Below are positions 16,676 to 22,882 of a stretch of DNA of 22,882 bases, piece by piece (within the stretch, counting starts at the first letter, position 1; every line of letters begins with the position of its first letter). The notes beneath the pieces were generated by a model. The model did not search any database. It saw only the letters and a list, made by a program, of their open reading frames with translations, and was not told the DNA's origin. This DNA comes from UBA11524 sp051886675 (GTDB taxonomy: Bacteria; Bacillota; Clostridia; Christensenellales; Aristaeellaceae), in assembly GCA_051886675.1 (NCBI GenBank), contig JBJEYH010000166.1:1-22882 (forward strand), given 5' to 3'. The translations under genes and the position numbers were made by a program.

Positions 16676-17805
16676 CGTTCTTCCTCCGTCAGGCGCTCCA
16701 GAAGGCGGAGCACATAGTCGCGCTGCACGCCGGACATGGGCTGTCCGTTCTGCAGGGCGTAGAATTCCTCAAACAGCGCCGCGGGGGAGCGGTCATCCTC
16801 CGCCGCCCCCGCGGAAACGTCCGATATGGCCCGGGTGCGGGCGTTGTCATAGTCCAGCTTCATCAGGTTCGGGTAGATGACCCGCAGCCGGGCCGCCGCG
16901 TCCGGCACGTCCTCCTCGTCGGTGAGGGTCAGGCGCAGGTAGGCGTCCGTATCCTGCCCGCTGTAGAAGGCCCGGCTGGTCAGGGTCATGTAGTCGCCCC
17001 GCAGCTCCCGCATTTCCCGCAGGGGCGTCAGCGGCAGCGTCCGCAGGGCGATGCTGCCCTTGCCGCCCAGCTCCACCATTGTGACGGACTTGTGCTGCCG
17101 CGCCTCGGAGAATGAATACTTCAGCGGCGTGCCACAATACCGGATGCGCTCGCCCAGGCTCTGCGCGCCGTGCAGATGCCCCAGCGCCACATAGTCGAAG
17201 GGCGCGAACACCTCCGCGTTGACATTGTCCGCACCGCCCACGCTGACCTCCTCGGACTCGCACCGCACCCCGCCGGTGACGAACTGATGCGTCACCAGCA
17301 CACTGCGCCGTCCGGGATCCACATTCATGTGGCGGATGGCGCAGTCCATGGCGTCGGTGTAGGAGGCGATCTCCTCGTCGGGGAAGCAGGCCCGGACGTG
17401 CACGGGCTTGATGAAGGGCAGCAGATACACATCCACCGGGCCGTATTCATCCTCCAGGGTGAAGGGCCGCACCTCCCCGCGATACACCGGGGCGATATGC
17501 ACGCCGCTGCGCTGCATCAGCCCCGCGCCGAAGGACAGCCGCTCCGCCGAGTCATGGTTGCCGCTGATGACAAACACCTGCGCCCCCGTATCCGCCAGGT
17601 CGCACAGGAACCTGTCCAGCAGGCCCACGGCCTCGGCGGGGGGAACGGGCTTGTCGTACAGGTCGCCGGCGATGAGGATCCCGTCAGGACGCTCCTCCCG
17701 CGCCATCTGAATGATCTGATGGAGAATGTAGGCCTGATCCTCATGCAGGGAAAACTCGTTCAGCCGCTTTCCCAGGTGCAGATCCGACAGGTGCATCAGC
17801 TTCAT
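16672..17805 (-). CDS. sbcD: Exonuclease subunit SbcD (Mre11-like nuclease)
   Basis: A calcineurin-like phosphoesterase of 377 residues with the metal-binding motifs in order: DLH (residues 8-10), GDLYD, GNHD, VTHQF and GHLH. This is the nuclease partner of SbcC. I prefer the ATG at 17805 (MKLMHLSDLHLG), which has AAAGGA about nine bases upstream. The in-frame ATG at 17814 would add three residues but has the ribosome binding site almost touching it. The sbcC ATG overlaps its stop by four bases. Own promoter at 17847-17875, back to back with the ATPase promoter. Confidence 0.95.
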   Translation of the reverse strand: MKLMHLSDLHLGKRLNEFSLHEDQAYILHQIIQMAREERPDGILIAGDLYDKPVPPAEAVGLLDRFLCDLADTGAQVFVISGNHDSAERLSFGAGLMQRSGVHIAPVYRGEVRPFTLEDEYGPVDVYLLPFIKPVHVRACFPDEEIASYTDAMDCAIRHMNVDPGRRSVLVTHQFVTGGVRCESEEVSVGGADNVNAEVFAPFDYVALGHLHGAQSLGERIRYCGTPLKYSFSEARQHKSVTMVELGGKGSIALRTLPLTPLREMRELRGDYMTLTSRAFYSGQDTDAYLRLTLTDEEDVPDAAARLRVIYPNLMKLDYDNARTRAISDVSAGAAEDDRSPAALFEEFYALQNGQPMSGVQRDYVLRLLERLTEEER

Positions 17806-17846
17806 GGACGGCATCCTTTCCTTGATTGTGATGTGCGTTTTTGTTC

Positions 17847-17875
17847 ATTATGGCCTGCCCGGGGCGAAAAGTCAA
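17847..17875 (-). promoter_or_regulatory. Promoter of sbcD-sbcC
   Basis: On the minus strand: TTGACT (17875-17870), 17 bases, CATAAT (17852-17847). Transcription should start about 35 bases before the sbcD ATG. Confidence 0.75.
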
Positions 17876-17947
17876 GGTCGTACGTCTGCCGCTGCCGGAT
17901 ATTGGTGTCATTTTGAACAAAATTTTGTATCTTTGGGGCAAACCGGG

Positions 17948-17975
17948 TTGACATCGTCGGAAAGCATGATAGAAT
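17948..17975 (+). promoter_or_regulatory. Promoter of the riboswitch-ATPase transcript
   Basis: TTGACA (17948-17953), 16 bases, TAGAAT (17970-17975) with TG one base upstream (extended -10). Start expected near 17982, just before the riboswitch core. Confidence 0.8.
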
Positions 17976-17989
17976 AAAGCTGTAACGCA

Positions 17990-18089
17990 AGACCCGATGG
18001 GGGAGTAGTTCCACCGCCCGGCGGTGATGCAGGTCAACATACATGGCCTTATGGTCTGGTCTGCACGAAAGAACGAGACTCATGTGCAA
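17990..18089 (+). promoter_or_regulatory. yybP-ykoY family manganese riboswitch aptamer
   Basis: The leader holds the conserved pieces of the yybP-ykoY (Mn2+-sensing) class in the right order: GGGGAGTAG at 18000-18008, a GC hairpin (CACCGC 12-17 with GCGGTG 21-26 of 18001+), GTCAACATAC at 18033-18042, a small helix (GGCC-TTAT-GGTC), and ACGAGAC at 18073-18079. A closing helix P1 can form between ATGGG (17997-18001) and CTCAT (18079-18083). The 3' strand of P1 is also the 5' arm of an intrinsic terminator, so metal binding should block termination and turn the gene on, as known for the Lactococcus yoaB case. I could not run a covariance model; the motif match and context make this a strong call. 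Confidence 0.88.
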
Positions 18090-18130
18090 GCACGCGGAAG
18101 AAGCTGATTGCATATGGGTCTCGTATTTTT
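18073..18130 (+). terminator. Riboswitch expression-platform terminator
   Basis: A 17-bp stem (18073-18089 with 18108-18124, two G-U pairs), 18-base loop, and ATTTTT at 18125-18130. Its 5' arm overlaps the 3' end of the aptamer (ACGAGACTCAT), so aptamer closure and terminator formation exclude each other. Confidence 0.88.
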
Positions 18131-18153
18131 CATCCGGAAAGGAGAACGGAACC

Positions 18154-20781
<2,628 letters not shown>

Positions 20782-20782
20782 C

Positions 20783-20811
20783 TTGACGGCGCAAATGGGG
20801 TAAACTATACC
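20783..20811 (+). promoter_or_regulatory. Promoter of tetR with a possible operator on its -10 box
   Basis: TTGACG (20783-20788), 17 bases, TATACC (20806-20811), starting two bases after the ATPase stop codon. The quasi-palindrome GGTAAACTATACC (20799-20811) covers the -10 box and could be the autoregulatory site of the TetR protein. Confidence 0.55.
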
Positions 20812-20850
20812 TGCTGTTGAGCGGAAATTGAATGCAGGGGTGACCGGGCA

Positions 20851-21552
20851 GTGCGCAAGGGCGAGGAGAAGCGGCAGGAAATGCTGGCGGTGGCGGAAAG
20901 GCTGTTCTGCGTCAAGGGCTACGACGCGACCAGCGTGCAGGATATCCTGGACGTCATGCACGTGAGCAAGGGCGGCTTCTACCATCATTTTGCCAGCAAG
21001 GAAGCGCTGCTGGAGAGCCTGTTCGCCGCCCGTGCGGAGACTGCCGCGGCCCGGGCCGAGGAAGCCCTGGCCCTGCTGGTGGATCCCGTGGCGCGCCTGA
21101 ACATGGTGCTGCGCTGCTTTATCCCCATGCACAAGGAGGATCGGGCGTTTCTGTCCATGCTGCTGCCGCTGCTGGCACGGCAGGAGGGGCGTTCCATGCG
21201 CCTGTGCTACAGCGAGTCCCTGGAGAGCGCCTTTCTGCCCCTGCTGGAGCGGGAAATCGACGCCGGGCGCGACGCGGAGGCGCTGATGCCCGTCACCACC
21301 GGCACCGCGGCCATGACGCTGCACCTGCTCAGCCGCTGCTGGTACGAGGCCGCGATGTATCTGGTGGAATGTGCGCAAAAAAATCAGGAGCATCAGGCTG
21401 CTGTGCTCCTGGGGATTCTGGATCAGTACCGCCGGGCGGTGGAGGTGCTGCTGGACGCGCCCTACGGCAGCGTGGTGCTTGCCGACCTGCAGGAGTGGGA
21501 CGGCATGGCCGAGGTGCTGCTTAGGCGGATGATGCTGCCCATGCAGGGCTGA
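20851..21552 (+). CDS. TetR/AcrR family transcriptional regulator
   Basis: A 233-residue regulator. The N-terminal DNA-binding domain is clear: AERLFCVKGYDATSVQDIL followed by VMHVSKGGFYHHFASKEALL, with the helix-turn-helix at about 28-48. The C-terminal ligand domain is helical and not diagnostic. Translation starts at GTG 20851, with AGGGGTGA at 20836-20843 seven bases upstream; no ATG fits. It has its own promoter but no terminator separates it from the ATPase, so it may also be read from that transcript. No effector or target can be named. The last 12 codons (ending LLRRMMLPMQG) belong to the first unit of the 155-bp tandem repeat, so the gene's 3' end is what was amplified. Confidence 0.9.
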   Translation: MRKGEEKRQEMLAVAERLFCVKGYDATSVQDILDVMHVSKGGFYHHFASKEALLESLFAARAETAAARAEEALALLVDPVARLNMVLRCFIPMHKEDRAFLSMLLPLLARQEGRSMRLCYSESLESAFLPLLEREIDAGRDAEALMPVTTGTAAMTLHLLSRCWYEAAMYLVECAQKNQEHQAAVLLGILDQYRRAVEVLLDAPYGSVVLADLQEWDGMAEVLLRRMMLPMQG

Positions 21553-21584
21553 CCGCGCCGCTGATCAATCCGTTGTGTTTTCCG

Positions 21585-21622
21585 GCCCTCCGGATGGCCT
21601 GTCAGGCCGTCGGGGGGCTTTT
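21585..21622 (+). terminator. tetR intrinsic terminator (repeat unit 1)
   Basis: GCCCTCCGGATGGCC (21585-21599), loop TGTCA, and GGCCGTCGGGGGGC (21605-21618): 14 pairs with one bulged G, followed by TTTT (21619-21622). It is 32 bases after the tetR stop. Confidence 0.85.
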
Positions 21623-21739
21623 GCATCATGGGGCCGAGGAAAGGCTGCAAAGGCGCACAGGCCCTCACGAGCTGCTTAGGCGGATGATACTGCCCATGCA
21701 GGGCTGACCGCGCCGCTGATCGATCTGTTGTGTTTTCCG

Positions 21740-22087
21740 GCCCTCCGGATGGCCTGCCAGGCCGTCGGGGGGCTTTTGCATCATGGGGCCGAGGAAAGGC
21801 TGCAAAGGCGCACAGGCCCTCACGAGCTGCTTAGGCGGATGATGCTGCCCATGCAGGGCTGACCGCGCCGCTGATCAATCCGTTGTGTTTTACGGCCCTC
21901 CGGATGGCCTGCCAGGCCGTCGGGGGGCTTTTGCATCATAGGGCCGAGGAAAGGCTGCAAAGGCGCACAGGCCCTCCTGAGCTGCTTAGGCGGATGATGC
22001 TGCCCATGCAGGGCTGACCGCGCCGCTGATCGATCTGTTGTGTTTTCCTGCCCTCCGGATGGCCTGTCAGGCCGTCGGGGGGCTTTT
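21740..22087 (+). terminator. Three further copies of the same terminator hairpin
   Basis: Identical in design to the unit 1 hairpin, at 21740-21777, 21895-21932 and 22050-22087 (spacing 155). The loop is TGCCA in units 2 and 3 and TGTCA in units 1 and 4. All keep the TTTT tract, so each should still terminate plus-strand transcription. Confidence 0.8.
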
Positions 22088-22135
22088 GCATCATGGGGCC
22101 AAGGAAAGGCTGCAAAGGCGCACAGACCCTCCTGA

Positions 22136-22349
22136 AGGGCTCTGTGGCGGTGCGGTGTGTCAGAAAAAGCAGGAAGGGGATGGCTGCATGCCCTTCCCCT
22201 GTCCATGGTACACCTTACGCCCGCTATCAGCGGTCGCGAGCGTCTTCTCTCCGCCCTGATTCCGAAGGTCGCAAGAAACGTCCCCGGCGCCGGCGCCATC
22301 CCCGCCGCGCGGATCCGGCTGCCGGTCGGCAATCCGGCGTGCCGCTCCT
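22136..22349. other. GC-rich intergenic stretch without a recognisable gene
   Basis: Between the end of the repeat array and the ygiQ stop codon I see no recognisable protein, tRNA or promoter. It contains a minus-strand terminator-like hairpin (22163-22197) and a GC palindrome (GGCGCCGGCGCC, about 22290). A plus-strand open frame from GTG 22157 crosses it but has no ribosome binding site and runs into ygiQ antisense. Confidence 0.6.
22163..22197 (-). terminator. Probable intrinsic terminator of ygiQ
   Basis: Read on the minus strand: GGAAGGG (22197-22191), 12-base loop, CCCTTCC (22178-22172), then TGC and TTTTT (22168-22164). It lies about 150 bases after the ygiQ stop codon. Confidence 0.55.
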
Positions 22350-22882
22350 TCACCCGCGCCGCCGGGAGCCACCCGTCCTGCGGCCCCCTGTCCGGCCTGC
22401 GCGGGGAGCGCGGGCTTCGCCTTTCCCGGCGGAATGCTCCCGATGCTCCGGCGTCCGGGGCGGCCTCGCTTCCCCCGGGGGAACCAGACACTGCTTGCCG
22501 TAGCCGATGAGATCCTCCCGCCCGGCCAGGCGCAGGGCCTTGCGCACCAGGGGCTGATTCCTCGGCGCGCGGAACTGCATCAGCGCCCGCTGCATGGCCT
22601 TCTCCTCCGGCGCGCGGGCCACAAAGACCGGCTGCATCGTCCGGGGATCCAGACCGGTGTAGAACATGCAGGTGGACAGCGTGCCCGGGGTGGGGTAGAA
22701 GTCCTGCACCTGCTCCGGGTAGAAGCTGATATCCCGCAGGTAGCAGGCCAGCTCGATGGCGGCGTTCAGGTCGCTGCCGGGATGGCTGCTCATCAGGTAG
22801 GGGACGAGGTACTGCTTCTTCCCCAGGCGCTCGTTGACGTCCCTGTAGCGCTGGCAGAAGGCGTCGTAGACCTCCCGGCGGG
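22350..22882 (-). CDS. YgiQ family radical SAM protein, C-terminal part (partial)
   Basis: The last 176 residues of a protein whose start lies beyond the window. It reads GKKQYLVPYLMSSHPGS, then LRDISFYPEQVQDFYPTPGT, MFYTGLDPRTM, EEKAMQRALMQF and REDLIGYGKQCLVPP: the very conserved C-terminal region of YgiQ proteins. These carry a B12-binding-like N-terminal region and a radical-SAM core, both outside this window, and have no established reaction. After CLVPP comes a 45-residue tail rich in Arg, Gly, Pro and Ala, such as many YgiQ proteins have. The gene is convergent with tetR, with the repeat array in between. Confidence 0.9.
   Translation of the reverse strand, partial: RREVYDAFCQRYRDVNERLGKKQYLVPYLMSSHPGSDLNAAIELACYLRDISFYPEQVQDFYPTPGTLSTCMFYTGLDPRTMQPVFVARAPEEKAMQRALMQFRAPRNQPLVRKALRLAGREDLIGYGKQCLVPPGEARPPRTPEHREHSAGKGEARAPRAGRTGGRRTGGSRRRG

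Larger units (their letters stand above)
21516..22135. repeat. Four tandem direct repeats of 155 bp carrying a gene tail and its terminator
   Basis: Units at 21516-21670, 21671-21825, 21826-21980 and 21981-22135, each exactly 155 bp and nearly identical. Each begins GCTGCTTAGGCGGATGAT, includes the tetR terminal codons with the TGA, a GC-rich terminator hairpin with TTTT, and a second possible hairpin. Unit 1 is functional as the tetR end; units 2-4 are copies without an upstream gene. Differences are single bases (for example TCAATCCG in units 1 and 3 against TCGATCTG in units 2 and 4). 155 is not a multiple of three, so the array is not a coding repeat. There are no spacers between units, so it is not a CRISPR. 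Confidence 0.95.

Noticed and set aside
13868..16717. 949-codon plus-strand open frame opposite sbcC
   Set aside because: Antisense shadow of a GC-rich gene; product is low-complexity Arg/Leu/Gln/Pro with no recognisable domain, while the minus strand carries all SbcC motifs.
18043..18153. Upstream extension of the ATPase frame
   Set aside because: Lies within the riboswitch and its terminator; the good ribosome binding site is at 18139-18144.
21516..22135. CRISPR array
   Set aside because: Units are 155 bp, contiguous and without unique spacers.
21462..22491. Minus-strand frames across the repeats with repeated peptide CAPLQPFLGPMMQKPPDG
   Set aside because: The 155-bp period is not a multiple of three, so each copy shifts frame; the similarity comes from DNA repetition, not from a coding repeat.

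Overview
The window looks like chromosomal DNA of a GC-rich Gram-positive bacterium, most likely a Clostridia-type Bacillota. The reasons are strong AGGAGG-type ribosome binding sites, sigma-A promoters that nearly all have a 17-bp spacer, a yybP-ykoY riboswitch, and gene families typical of that group (YhiN-type flavoprotein, AzlCD, VanZ, a Clostridia-type stand-alone left-handed beta-helix protein, YgiQ). An exact order or family cannot be fixed from the sequence alone. I see no phage, transposase, CRISPR, tRNA or rRNA.

Layout, left to right. 1-168 is the N-terminus of a TspO/MBR membrane protein on the minus strand. It is divergent from a plus-strand unit with a clear promoter that carries a YhiN/HI0933 flavoprotein and the RNA-binding protein Tex (284-3676). 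A bidirectional terminator separates Tex from a convergent MATE exporter (3730-5121, minus). Divergent from the MATE gene are azlC-azlD (5287-6338), a branched-chain amino-acid exporter pair behind a perfect-consensus promoter. An ABC ATPase/permease pair (6436-8846) is followed by one open frame that joins a VanZ domain to a left-handed beta-helix protein (8882-10063), with a strong internal ribosome binding site at the joint. After a terminator come gtrB and gtrA (10227-11727), for lipid-linked sugar transfer and flipping. These are convergent with wecB-rmlD on the minus strand (11781-13832), for nucleotide-sugar synthesis, so 9.4-13.8 kb leans towards cell-envelope glycan work. Upstream of wecB on the minus strand is the sbcD-sbcC nuclease operon (13907-17805).

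The right part begins with a promoter and a yybP-ykoY-type manganese riboswitch with an overlapping intrinsic terminator (17948-18130). It controls a P2A-type cation ATPase (18154-20781), which I therefore read as a probable Mn2+ (or Ca2+/Mn2+) exporter. A TetR regulator follows with its own promoter (20851-21552). The last 12 codons of tetR and its terminator lie in the first of four perfectly spaced 155-bp tandem repeats (21516-22135). After about 210 bp without a recognisable gene, the window ends in the C-terminal part of a YgiQ radical-SAM protein on the minus strand.

The three items most worth a second look are the riboswitch-controlled ATPase, the VanZ/beta-helix joined frame with an internal start, and the 4 x 155 bp array that copies a gene tail plus its terminator. 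I do not see a wholly new multi-gene system.
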